DNA of 40,814 bases from Acidimicrobiaceae bacterium (lineage in GTDB: Bacteria; Actinomycetota; Acidimicrobiia; Acidimicrobiales; RAAP-2): NCBI GenBank assembly GCA_027306585.1, contig DAHUZJ010000100.1, positions 1-40,814 of the forward strand. Direction: 5' to 3'. Position 1 is the first letter of the stretch. Every line of letters begins with the position of its first letter. This document shows, in pieces, positions 9,323 through 16,989 of this stretch. The notes below the pieces were generated by a model, which worked only from the letters and a program-made list of their open reading frames with translations, did no database searches and was not told the origin of the DNA. The position numbers and the translations under genes are program-made.

Positions 9323-9934
9323 ATGACCGTCGCCGGCACCACCCCCCGCACCACCACCCCCCGTGCCACTGCCGCCGACACCGCCGACACCGCCGACACC
9401 GCCGACACCGCCGCGGCGCCCCCCTGCGCCGCTCCTGGCGGGTCCGGCCCGACGGGCGAGGACCGGAAGGTGGCGGTCGACGCGGTGCGGTCCCTCGCTC
9501 GGACCGCCCGGGTCCTCGAGCGGGCAGCCGGTGACCTCGGCCTGGGGCAGTACCGGGTCCTCTCGGCGATCGCCGCCGGGGAGGACCGGGCGGCCCGGGT
9601 GGCCGAGCGCATCTGGCTGGGGCGCCCGGCCGTGAGCGCGGCCGTCGACGCCCTGTGCCGCGACGGCCTGCTCGACCGCACCGAGGCGGCCGGCGACCAG
9701 CGGGCCACGGTGCTCGCCGTGACCCCGGCCGGTCGGGAGGTCCTCGACCGCGTCGAGGGCGACATGGTGGCGGTCGTGGCCGACCTGTGCGACCGCTCCT
9801 CCCGTGCCGCCGGCGGTGCCGATCGCACCGGGCGGTCCGCGGCCAGGACCCTGGCGGCCCTGGCGGCGCTCGGACCGGCCATCGACGACCTGATCGCCGA
9901 GCGACGAGCGGAGCGCCGGGCGGCACCCCGATGA
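9323..9934 (+). CDS. MarR-family transcriptional regulator
   Basis: 203 aa from the ATG at 9323; a TTG at 9284 would read through the operator palindrome and is unlikely. Residues 1-45 are low complexity, with four exact copies of Ala-Asp-Thr at 18-29. A winged helix follows, including LGLGQYRVLSAIAAG and the recognition region WLGRPAVSAAVDALCRDGLLDR, with the wing around AAGDQRATVLAVTPAGREVL. It probably represses its own promoter through the palindrome at 9284-9302. Its stop overlaps the start of the ABC exporter by ATGA, so it is likely the exporter's ligand-responsive repressor. The ligand is unknown. Confidence 0.9.
   Translation: MTVAGTTPRTTTPRATAADTADTADTADTAAAPPCAAPGGSGPTGEDRKVAVDAVRSLARTARVLERAAGDLGLGQYRVLSAIAAGEDRAARVAERIWLGRPAVSAAVDALCRDGLLDRTEAAGDQRATVLAVTPAGREVLDRVEGDMVAVVADLCDRSSRAAGGADRTGRSAARTLAALAALGPAIDDLIAERRAERRAAPR
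9374..9409 (+). repeat. Four exact 9-bp tandem repeats in marR
   Basis: GCCGACACC is repeated four times in frame and encodes (Ala-Asp-Thr)x4 in the disordered N-terminal tail of the regulator. Copy number could vary between strains without disturbing the reading frame. Confidence 0.9.
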
Positions 9935-12900
9935 CCGGCGGCACGGCGACCGGTGGCCCCGGCTGGGTCCGGCGCCTGTGGGGCTACATGCTGCGACACC
10001 GCCGCGCCGTCGTGCTGTCGGTCGGCGCGGCGATCCTCGCCGCCATCTGCCAGACGCTCGTGCCGCTCGTCGCCCGCCAGGTCGTGGACGAGGTCGTGGC
10101 GCGCCGCGTCAGCGACCTGTGGGCCTGGCTCCTGGCGCTCGTCGGGCTGTCCGCGGTCACCTTCGGCGCCGCCCACGTGCGCCGGTACTGGGGCGGCCAG
10201 GTGGCGATCCGGGTCCAGTACGACCTCCGCAACGACATGCACGACCACCTCCAGGCGATGGACCAGGAGAGCCTGGGGCGGCTCCCCACCGGACAGCTGG
10301 TGGCCCGGGCCAACTCGGACTCGACCCTCGCCCAGGGCCTGCTCAACTTCGTTCCCCTCCTCGGCGGCAACGTCCTGCTGATGCTCATGTCCCTGGCCGT
10401 CATGGTGGCGCTGTCCCCGCCGCTGGCCGTCGTCAGCCTGGTGGTCGCCCCGACCCTCCTCGCCGTCTCCTACCGGATGAGGCGGCGGGTCTTCCCCGCG
10501 ACGTGGGACGCCCAGCAACGCGAGGGTGAGCTGGTGTCGATCGTCGACGAGGACGTCACCGGCGTGCGGGTCGTGAAGGCCTTCGGCCGGGAACGGCGGG
10601 AGCTGGAGCGGGTGGCCGAGTCGGCCAAGGTGCTCTACGGCGCCCAGATGCGTGCGGTGCGCCTCCAGTCCCGCTACCAGCCGCTCTTGGAGGCGGTCCC
10701 GACGATCGGCCAGGTGGCGATCCTCGCCCTCGGAGGGTGGCTCGCCCTCCACCACCGGATCACGCTCGGCACCTTTCTCGCCTTCTCGACCTACGTCGTC
10801 GCCCTCGTGGCCCCCGCCCGCCAGCTGGCCGGGGTGCTGACCGTGGGCCAGCAGGCTCGCGCCGGGATGGAGCGCATCTTCCAGCTGCTCGACCTGCGGC
10901 CGGCGATCGCCGACGCCCCCGACGCCGTCGAGCTGCCCCGGCTGCGGGGCGAGCTCGACCTCGAGGGCGTCCACTTCGCCTATGGCGACGGTCCCCCGGT
11001 GCTGCGCGGGGTCGACCTGCACGTGGCCCCGGGCGAGCGGGTGGCCGTGGTGGGCCCGAGCGGGAGCGGGAAGTCGACCCTGGCCCTGCTGCTGGCTCGC
11101 TTCCACGACCCCGACGAGGGCGCCGTGCGCGTCGACGGCGTCGACGTGCGCCACGCCCGCCTCGGCTCCCTGCGGCGCCAGGTCGGGATCGTCTTCGAGG
11201 ACAGCTTCCTCTTCTCCGACACGATCCGGGCCAACATCGCCTACGGCCGTCCCGACGCCACCGACGCCGAGGTCGAAGCGGCGGCCCGAGCGGCCCAGGC
11301 CCACGATTTCATCGCCGCGCTCCCCGGTGGCTACGCCACCACCGTCGGCGAGCGCGGCCTCACCTTGTCGGGGGGGCAGCGCCAGCGGATCGCGCTCGCC
11401 CGGGCCATCCTCGCCGACCCCCGGATCCTCGTCCTGGACGACGCCACCAGTGCCATCGACGCCCGGACCGAGGAGCGCATCCATGACGCCCTCCGCGACG
11501 TCCTGTGGGGCCGGACCACCGTCCTCGTGGCACACCGCCGTTCGACCCTCCACCTCGCCGACCGCATCGTGGTCCTGGAGGGCGGCCGGGTCGTCGAGGA
11601 GGGCACCCACGACGCGCTGGTGGAGTCCAGCCCGCGCTACCGGGCACTGCTGTCGGGGATCGAGGGGGAGCACGCCGCGGCGGTCGGTGACCGGATCGAG
11701 GCCCTCGCCGCCCTGACGCCGGCCGACGGGGAGGTGACCGCCGCGGCGTGGGCATCCAGGCCGGACGGCACGGCCGGCGGCGGCCGGGGCCCCGCGACCG
11801 CGGCACCCCTCGGCGCCCCGAGCATCGGGCCGGGGCTCGGCGGCGGTGGGGGCGGCTGGCGGCTCCACCTCGCGCCCACCCCCGAGATCCTGGCCCGCGT
11901 GGCGGCCCTCCGGCCGGTGCGCGACAAGGCGGCGGTCGACCTCGATCGGGAGGCGCGCCACGACCGGACGTTCCGGCTCGCGACGTTGTTCCGGGAGTTC
12001 CGCTGGCCGCTCCTCGCTGGCCTCGCCTTCGTGGTGGTCGACGCGCTGGCCACCGTGGCGGGCCCCGTCTTGATCAAGAACGGCATCGACCAGGGGGTGC
12101 TGGCCGGGTCCGGCGGCGCCCTCCTCGCCGCCGCCCTGCTCTTCCTCGCCGTCACGCTCGCCGACCTCGCCGACCAGGTGGGCGAGACGTTCGTCACCGG
12201 GAGAGCGGCGCAGCGCATCATGCTGTCGCTGCGCATCCGCATCTGGGCCCAGCTCCAGCGCCTCTCGCTCGACTACTACGAGCGCGAGATGGCCGGCCGG
12301 ATCATGACCCGCATGACCACGGACGTCGACCAGTTCGAGAACCTGATGGAGACCGGCGTCCTCTCGGCCCTCGTGGCCATGGTCACGTTCGTCGGCGTGG
12401 GCGTGGCCCTGGTGGTGATCGACCCGCTGCTGGGGCTCTGCACGCTGTCGGTGGTGCTGCCGCTCGCCGTTGCCACGGTGGCCTTCCGGCGCCGTGCCGT
12501 CGTGCTCTACGACCTGGCGCGCGAGCGGATCGCCGTCGTGAACGCCGACTTCCAGGAGAGCCTGTCGGGGGTGCGCGAGTCCCAGACCTTCGTCCACGAG
12601 CGGGCGGCCAGCGAGCGCTTCCACCGGCTGGGCGCCGAGTACGTGGACACCCGCGTCCGGGCCCAGCGACTGGTGGCCACCTACTTCCCGTTCATCCAGT
12701 TCCTGGCGGGCATCGCCGACGTCATCGTGCTCGGCGTGGGGGCCGAGCTGGTGATGGCCGGGCACCTCACGGCGGGTGCCCTCATCGCCTTCGTCCTCTA
12801 CGTCGACCTCTTCTTCTCGCCCATCCAGAGCCTGTCGCAGGTGTTCGACTCCTGGCAGCAGACCCGGGTCTCGGTGGGGCGGATCGCCGAGCTCATGCAG

Positions 12901-13815
12901 CTCGACAGCGCCACGCCGGCACCCGCCGTGCCCGCACGGCTCGGCCGCCTCACCGGCGACCTGGCCCTCGACCGCGTCCGGTTCGCCTACCCGCAGGCAC
13001 CCGCCCGGCCCGGCGCGGGCGACGCGGACCGGTCGGTGGCACGGCGCGGACCGAGCGACCCGGTGGACGCCGCCGTCGCGGCGACGCCGGCGCGCCCGGC
13101 CGAGGCGCTCCAGGGGGTCGACCTCGGGATCCGACCGGGCGAGACGGTGGCCCTCGTCGGCGAGACCGGCGCCGGCAAGTCGACCGTGGTGAAGCTGCTC
13201 GCCCGCTTCTACGATCCCCAGGAGGGCCGGGTGCTGGCCGACGGTCAGGACCTCCGCCACCTCGACCCCGGCGCCTTCCGCCGCCAGCTCGGCTACGTTC
13301 CCCAGGAGGCCTTCCTGTTCTCGGGGTCGGTCCGCGACAACATCGCCTACGGCCGTCCCGACGCCACCGACGCCGACGTCGAGCGCGCCGCGCGGGCCGT
13401 CGGCGCCCACGACCTCGTCGCCCAGCTCCCCGGCGGGTACCACCATCAGCTGCCCGAGCGCGGCCGCTCCCTCTCGGCGGGCCAACGCCAGCTCATCGCC
13501 CTGGCCCGGGCCCAGCTGGTGAACCCGGCCGTGCTCATCCTCGACGAAGCCACGTCGAACCTCGACCTGCCGACCGAGGCCCGGGTCGCCGCCGCCATCG
13601 GCCAGGTCTCCCGCGATCGCACGACGGTCCTCATCGCCCACCGCCTCCAGACGGCCCGAACCGCCGACCGGATCGTCGTGCTCCACGCCGGGCAGGTCGT
13701 CGAGACGGGCACCCACGAGGAGCTGCTCGCCCGGGAGGGTCCCTACGCCGCCATGTGGGAGGCCTTCGAGCTGTCCGGCGGCGGGCGGGGAGCGCCGTCC
13801 CGACGGGCCTCGTGA
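9931..13815 (+). CDS. Single-chain ABC exporter with two TMD-NBD halves
   Basis: 1294 aa, starting at the ATG that overlaps the marR stop (ATGA). It is a fusion of two type IV exporter half-transporters. NBD1 has Walker A GPSGSGKST (375-383), signature LSGGQ (479-483), Walker B ending D503-D504, and switch H535. NBD2 has Walker A GETGAGKST (1077-1085), signature LSAGQ (1181-1185), Walker B D1205-E1206, and H1237. The Asp at 504 in place of the catalytic Glu and the altered LSAGQ signature fall in the same composite ATP site. That is the pattern of asymmetric heterodimeric exporters, with one degenerate and one active site. A Gly/Ala-rich linker (about 600-650) joins the halves, and about 35 extra residues (about 1025-1060) interrupt NBD2. 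It resembles actinobacterial multidrug exporters such as Rv0194; its substrate is unknown. Confidence 0.93.
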   Translation: MTGGTATGGPGWVRRLWGYMLRHRRAVVLSVGAAILAAICQTLVPLVARQVVDEVVARRVSDLWAWLLALVGLSAVTFGAAHVRRYWGGQVAIRVQYDLRNDMHDHLQAMDQESLGRLPTGQLVARANSDSTLAQGLLNFVPLLGGNVLLMLMSLAVMVALSPPLAVVSLVVAPTLLAVSYRMRRRVFPATWDAQQREGELVSIVDEDVTGVRVVKAFGRERRELERVAESAKVLYGAQMRAVRLQSRYQPLLEAVPTIGQVAILALGGWLALHHRITLGTFLAFSTYVVALVAPARQLAGVLTVGQQARAGMERIFQLLDLRPAIADAPDAVELPRLRGELDLEGVHFAYGDGPPVLRGVDLHVAPGERVAVVGPSGSGKSTLALLLARFHDPDEGAVRVDGVDVRHARLGSLRRQVGIVFEDSFLFSDTIRANIAYGRPDATDAEVEAAARAAQAHDFIAALPGGYATTVGERGLTLSGGQRQRIALARAILADPRILVLDDATSAIDARTEERIHDALRDVLWGRTTVLVAHRRSTLHLADRIVVLEGGRVVEEGTHDALVESSPRYRALLSGIEGEHAAAVGDRIEALAALTPADGEVTAAAWASRPDGTAGGGRGPATAAPLGAPSIGPGLGGGGGGWRLHLAPTPEILARVAALRPVRDKAAVDLDREARHDRTFRLATLFREFRWPLLAGLAFVVVDALATVAGPVLIKNGIDQGVLAGSGGALLAAALLFLAVTLADLADQVGETFVTGRAAQRIMLSLRIRIWAQLQRLSLDYYEREMAGRIMTRMTTDVDQFENLMETGVLSALVAMVTFVGVGVALVVIDPLLGLCTLSVVLPLAVATVAFRRRAVVLYDLARERIAVVNADFQESLSGVRESQTFVHERAASERFHRLGAEYVDTRVRAQRLVATYFPFIQFLAGIADVIVLGVGAELVMAGHLTAGALIAFVLYVDLFFSPIQSLSQVFDSWQQTRVSVGRIAELMQLDSATPAPAVPARLGRLTGDLALDRVRFAYPQAPARPGAGDADRSVARRGPSDPVDAAVAATPARPAEALQGVDLGIRPGETVALVGETGAGKSTVVKLLARFYDPQEGRVLADGQDLRHLDPGAFRRQLGYVPQEAFLFSGSVRDNIAYGRPDATDADVERAARAVGAHDLVAQLPGGYHHQLPERGRSLSAGQRQLIALARAQLVNPAVLILDEATSNLDLPTEARVAAAIGQVSRDRTTVLIAHRLQTARTADRIVVLHAGQVVETGTHEELLAREGPYAAMWEAFELSGGGRGAPSRRAS
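11232..11270 (+). repeat. 39-bp block identical to a block in NBD2 of the same gene (copy 1)
   Basis: A 39-bp stretch is identical, base for base, to 13338-13376. Both encode NIAYGRPDATDA in the helical subdomain just after the Q-loop of each nucleotide-binding domain. Confidence 0.9.
13338..13376 (+). repeat. 39-bp block identical to a block in NBD1 of the same gene (copy 2)
   Basis: Second copy of the block at 11232-11270. The flanking sequence is clearly diverged, so the identity is local. Confidence 0.9.
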
Positions 13816-13834
13816 GGGCGCCGCCCTGGCCCGT

Positions 13835-15607
13835 TCAGGGGCGGGCGTCGAAGGTCGGGACGAGCGTCCGTGCCGCCCGAGCCTCGTCGACCCGGCGCAC
13901 CGGCGTCGTGCGCGGTGCCGCCGCAGCCCGCTCGGCGCCGCCCGGCGCAGAAGCGTCGGCCACGATGCGCTCGAACGCCTGGGCGAGGGCCTCCAGGGTC
14001 TGGGGGCTCTCCGTCTCGGTCGGCTCGATCATGAGGGCCTCGTCGACGATGAGCGGGAAGTACACGGTCGGGGCGTGGAAGCCTTCCTCGAGGAGCCGCT
14101 TGGCCACGTCGAGGGCCCGCACCCCGTCCCGGCGTCGCAGCGTGGCGGCCGCCAGCACCACCTCGTGCATGCACGGTCGGTCGAAGGGCACGTCGAACGT
14201 GGGCCGTAGTCGGACCCGGAGCCAGTTGGCGTTGAGCACGGCCCGCTCTGCCACCCGCCGCAACCCGTCGGCCCCGTGGACCTCGATGTAGGTGAGGGCT
14301 CGCGCCAGGACGAGGGCGTTGCCGTGCCACGAGTGGACCCGACCGATCGAACGCGCCGGCACCACCCAGCCGTAGGCCGGCCGGGTGCCGGCGGGGTGCG
14401 GCACCGTCCCCGCTGGCAGAGCCTGCGAAGGCCCGACACCGGCGTCCACCCGCATATCAACCTCATCTAGAGATCGATGGTCTCCCGAATAGTGACCCTC
14501 ACCTGGACCTCTACGATCACCGTCTACTAGAGGTCGAGGTTCATCACCTTGTCGGCTGCTCTGTCTCCCCCCGCCGTCCGGGAGGCGCACCGGGCGCGGT
14601 CCGGGGAGGAGCTCCACGAGATGCTCGGCCACAGCCACCGGTCCGGCCCCCGGGCCGCCGCCGCCGTGGGGCGTGGCGAACGTCTTGTGCAGGTTCATGT
14701 GCACGATGTCGAAGCCCATGTCGCCCGGCCGTACCACCCCGAGGATGGCGTTCAGGTTGGCGCCGTCGTAGTAGAGCAGGCCGCCCACCTCGTGGACGGC
14801 GGCAGCGATGGCCTGGATGTCCTCCTCGAACAGGCCGAGGGTGTTGGGGTTGGTCAGCATGATCCCGGCCACGTCGGGGCCGAGGACCTCTCGCAGCGCG
14901 GCCATGTCGACGCACCCCCGCTCGTCGGAGGGCACCGTCGTGACCTCGTAGCCACCCAGGGTCACGGACGCCGGGTTGGTCCCGTGAGCCGAGTCGGGGA
15001 TGATCACCCGGCGGCGGTCCTCACCCCGAGCGGCGTGGTAGGCCCGCATCAGCAGCAGCCCGGTGAGCTCCCCGGCCGCGCCGGCCGCCGGCTGCAGCGT
15101 GGCCGCCGCCATCCCGGTGATCTCGCACAGCGCCTCCTCGAGCTCGACGAGCAGCGCCAGCCACCCCTGCGCGAGCGACGCCGGCGTCGCCGGGTGGGTG
15201 AGGGCGAGCCCTGGGAGGGCGGCGACGGTGTCGCAGACCTTCGGGTTGTACTTCATGGTGCAGGAGCCGAGCGGATAGGCGCCGAGGTCGACCGAGTACT
15301 GGCGGTGGCTGAGCCGGGTGAAGTGCGCCACGAGGTCGCGCTCGGACACCTCGGCCAGCGCCACCGGCTCGGTGCGGCGGTGCTCCGCGGGCACCAGCTC
15401 CTCCGCCGGCCACTCCGGCACCCCGGTGGTCCGCAGCTGCCAGCTCGCCCGGCCCGGGCGAGACAGCTCGAACAGGGTCGGCTCGGCCTCGTGGCCCAGC
15501 AGCGGGGCGCTCGCCGCCCGGCCACCCGGCGCCGCCGCGGTCGTGAAGGCCTCCTCGCCCATCGCCTGGTCGCCCATCGCCTGGTCGCCCATCGCCCCCT
15601 CGCTCAT
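13835..15607 (-). CDS. gcvPB: Glycine dehydrogenase (decarboxylating) subunit 2, with an in-frame insert
   Basis: 590 aa, ATG at 15607 overlapping the gcvPA stop (ATGA). It is the PLP-binding half of the glycine cleavage P protein: it decarboxylates glycine and passes the aminomethyl group to the H protein lipoyl arm. The PLP lysine is K308 in HMNLHKTFATPHGGGG. SHRQYSVDLGAYPLGSCTMKYNP and the SIGRVHSWHGN segment are also recognisable. The protein is longer than the roughly 480-520 residues I expect. Part is an N-terminal MGDQA-type repeat. The rest is about 43 hydrophilic residues (about 350-395, rich in Gly, Asp, Arg and Pro) inserted between LPGPRPVRLPDGGG and the GTRPAYGWVVP segment. The insert is about 50% GC with A/T-ending codons, unlike its surroundings. 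The reading frame stays open, so the gene may still be functional. Confidence 0.9.
   Translation of the reverse strand: MSEGAMGDQAMGDQAMGEEAFTTAAAPGGRAASAPLLGHEAEPTLFELSRPGRASWQLRTTGVPEWPAEELVPAEHRRTEPVALAEVSERDLVAHFTRLSHRQYSVDLGAYPLGSCTMKYNPKVCDTVAALPGLALTHPATPASLAQGWLALLVELEEALCEITGMAAATLQPAAGAAGELTGLLLMRAYHAARGEDRRRVIIPDSAHGTNPASVTLGGYEVTTVPSDERGCVDMAALREVLGPDVAGIMLTNPNTLGLFEEDIQAIAAAVHEVGGLLYYDGANLNAILGVVRPGDMGFDIVHMNLHKTFATPHGGGGPGAGPVAVAEHLVELLPGPRPVRLPDGGGRQSSRQGDEPRPLVDGDRRGPGEGHYSGDHRSLDEVDMRVDAGVGPSQALPAGTVPHPAGTRPAYGWVVPARSIGRVHSWHGNALVLARALTYIEVHGADGLRRVAERAVLNANWLRVRLRPTFDVPFDRPCMHEVVLAAATLRRRDGVRALDVAKRLLEEGFHAPTVYFPLIVDEALMIEPTETESPQTLEALAQAFERIVADASAPGGAERAAAAPRTTPVRRVDEARAARTLVPTFDARP
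14455..14543. repeat. A+T-richer, imperfectly palindromic in-frame insert in gcvPB
   Basis: About 90 bp at close to 50% GC inside a gene otherwise near 70%. The ends form an imperfect inverted repeat: ATCAACCTCATCTAG on the left, and ATGAACCTCGACCTCTAG read from the right. Inside is a hairpin with the 8-bp stem GACCTCTA/TAGAGGTC and a 14-nt loop. Two partly matching direct repeats around CTAGAG (near 14467 and 14527) are also visible. It encodes a hydrophilic peptide in frame, with codons such as CTA, GTA, AGA and CGA that are rare nearby. Confidence 0.6.
15548..15592 (-). repeat. Three 15-bp tandem repeats at the gcvPB 5' end
   Basis: Two exact copies of ATGGGCGACCAGGCG and a third variant (GAGGAGGCC at its end) encode MGDQA-MGDQA-MGEEA. 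Each unit begins with an in-frame ATG, so four Met codons stand within the first 16 codons. Confidence 0.9.
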
Positions 15608-16989
15608 CGCCGCGCCGCCTTCTCGAGGGCGGCGACATAGCGGTCGATCTCGTCCCGGGTGCGCCGCTCGGTCACGGCCACCAGGAGCCCGTGCTCCGCG
15701 TCCGCGGCGGGCACCGACCCGTCGCCGCCGTCCCCGACCAGGTCCGACAGGGCGACGCCAGCGAGGAACCCCTCCCCTGCCATCCGCTCCACGACGGTGC
15801 GAGCCGGGACCTCGGTGCGCACGGCGAGCTCCCGGACCACCGCCGTCGACCCGGTGAGCGGCCGCACCCCCGCCGAGCCCTGCAGGGACTCCCGCAGGTA
15901 GTGGGTCCCCCGGGCGCACCGCAACGCCACCTCGGCGAGGCCCGAGGTCCCGAGCCAGCCGAGCTGGATGGCGGCGGCGACGGCCATCAGGGTCTGGTTG
16001 GTGCAGACGTTGGACGTGGCCTTCTCCCGGCGGATGTCCTGCTCACGAGCCCGGAGCGTCGTCACATAGGCCCGGCGGCCCTCGAGGTCGACCGTCTCGC
16101 CCACCAGGCGCCCCGGCAGCCGGCGAACCTGCTCGAGGGTGCAGGCGAACAGGCCGAGGTACGGGCCGCCGAAGGAGAGGGCGGTGCCGAAGGCCTGTCC
16201 CTCCCCCACCACCACGTCGGCGCCCCAGTCCCCAGCCGAGCGCAGCAGGCCGGCAGCCACCGGGTCGGCGGCCACCACCACCAGGGCGCCGTGGGCATCG
16301 GCCAGCCGGCGAACGGCCGCCAGGTCCTCGAGGCAGCCGAGGTAGTTCGGGTAGCCGGCGACGAGCACGCCGGGAGCCCGGCCACCGGCGCCGACGGCGT
16401 CGGGCCAGGCCGTCCGACCGTCCGCCAGCGGCACCTCGACCAGCCGGTGGCCGGTGCCGGCGGCGAAGGTCCGGAGCACCGCCCGCCAATGGGGGTGGAC
16501 GCCGGCCGAGACCCATACCGTCGGATTGCCGGACGCCGCTGCGCCCAAGTTGACCGCCTCCACGAGGGCGCTCGCCCCGTCGTAGAGCGAGGCGTTGGCC
16601 ACCGGCAGGCCGGCGAGGCGGGCGACCATCGTCTGGAACTCGAAGACCGCCTGCAGCACACCCTGCGCCACCTCGGGCTGGTAGGGCGTGTAGGCGGTCA
16701 CGAACTCCGACCGCCCGGCGAGCGCCCGCACCGCCGGCGGCACCTCGTGGTCGTAGGCACCGGCCCCGGCGAAGCACACGAGCCGGTCGGCCCGCCCCTC
16801 GTTGGCGGCCGCCAGGTCCTCCAGGTGGGCCAGCACGTCGGGCTCGGGCCGCCCGGACGGCAGGTCGAGGCCTCCGGCGAGGCGCAAGGCCTCGGGCACC
16901 GTGGCGAAGAGCTCGTCGGTCGACGACAACCCGAGGAAGGCGAGCATGGACGCCACCTCCTCGTCGGTGTGCGGTAGGTAGTCGGCCAC
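15604..16989 (-). CDS. gcvPA: Glycine dehydrogenase (decarboxylating) subunit 1
   Basis: 461 aa, GTG start at 16989 that shares one base with the gcvT stop (TAGTG). It begins MADYLPHTDEEVASMLAFLG, as usual for the subunit. The motif TAYTPYQPEVAQGVLQAVFEFQ (residues about 98-120) and the CTNQTL segment near residue 328 are family hallmarks. It forms an alpha2-beta2 P protein with GcvPB; the PLP lysine is on the partner. Length is normal. It is the middle gene of gcvT-gcvPA-gcvPB, with overlaps at both ends indicating translational coupling. Confidence 0.95.
   Translation of the reverse strand: MADYLPHTDEEVASMLAFLGLSSTDELFATVPEALRLAGGLDLPSGRPEPDVLAHLEDLAAANEGRADRLVCFAGAGAYDHEVPPAVRALAGRSEFVTAYTPYQPEVAQGVLQAVFEFQTMVARLAGLPVANASLYDGASALVEAVNLGAAASGNPTVWVSAGVHPHWRAVLRTFAAGTGHRLVEVPLADGRTAWPDAVGAGGRAPGVLVAGYPNYLGCLEDLAAVRRLADAHGALVVVAADPVAAGLLRSAGDWGADVVVGEGQAFGTALSFGGPYLGLFACTLEQVRRLPGRLVGETVDLEGRRAYVTTLRAREQDIRREKATSNVCTNQTLMAVAAAIQLGWLGTSGLAEVALRCARGTHYLRESLQGSAGVRPLTGSTAVVRELAVRTEVPARTVVERMAGEGFLAGVALSDLVGDGGDGSVPAADAEHGLLVAVTERRTRDEIDRYVAALEKAARR

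Noticed and set aside
9280..13716. 1478-codon open frame antisense to the ABC exporter
   Set aside because: It is a shadow of the exporter's codon bias: no family motifs, low-complexity His/Gly/Asp/Arg content, and it covers the marR promoter.
14412..14575. Intein or frameshift in gcvPB
   Set aside because: The insert is far too short and lacks intein splice motifs. The frame is open on both sides, so no frameshift is needed.
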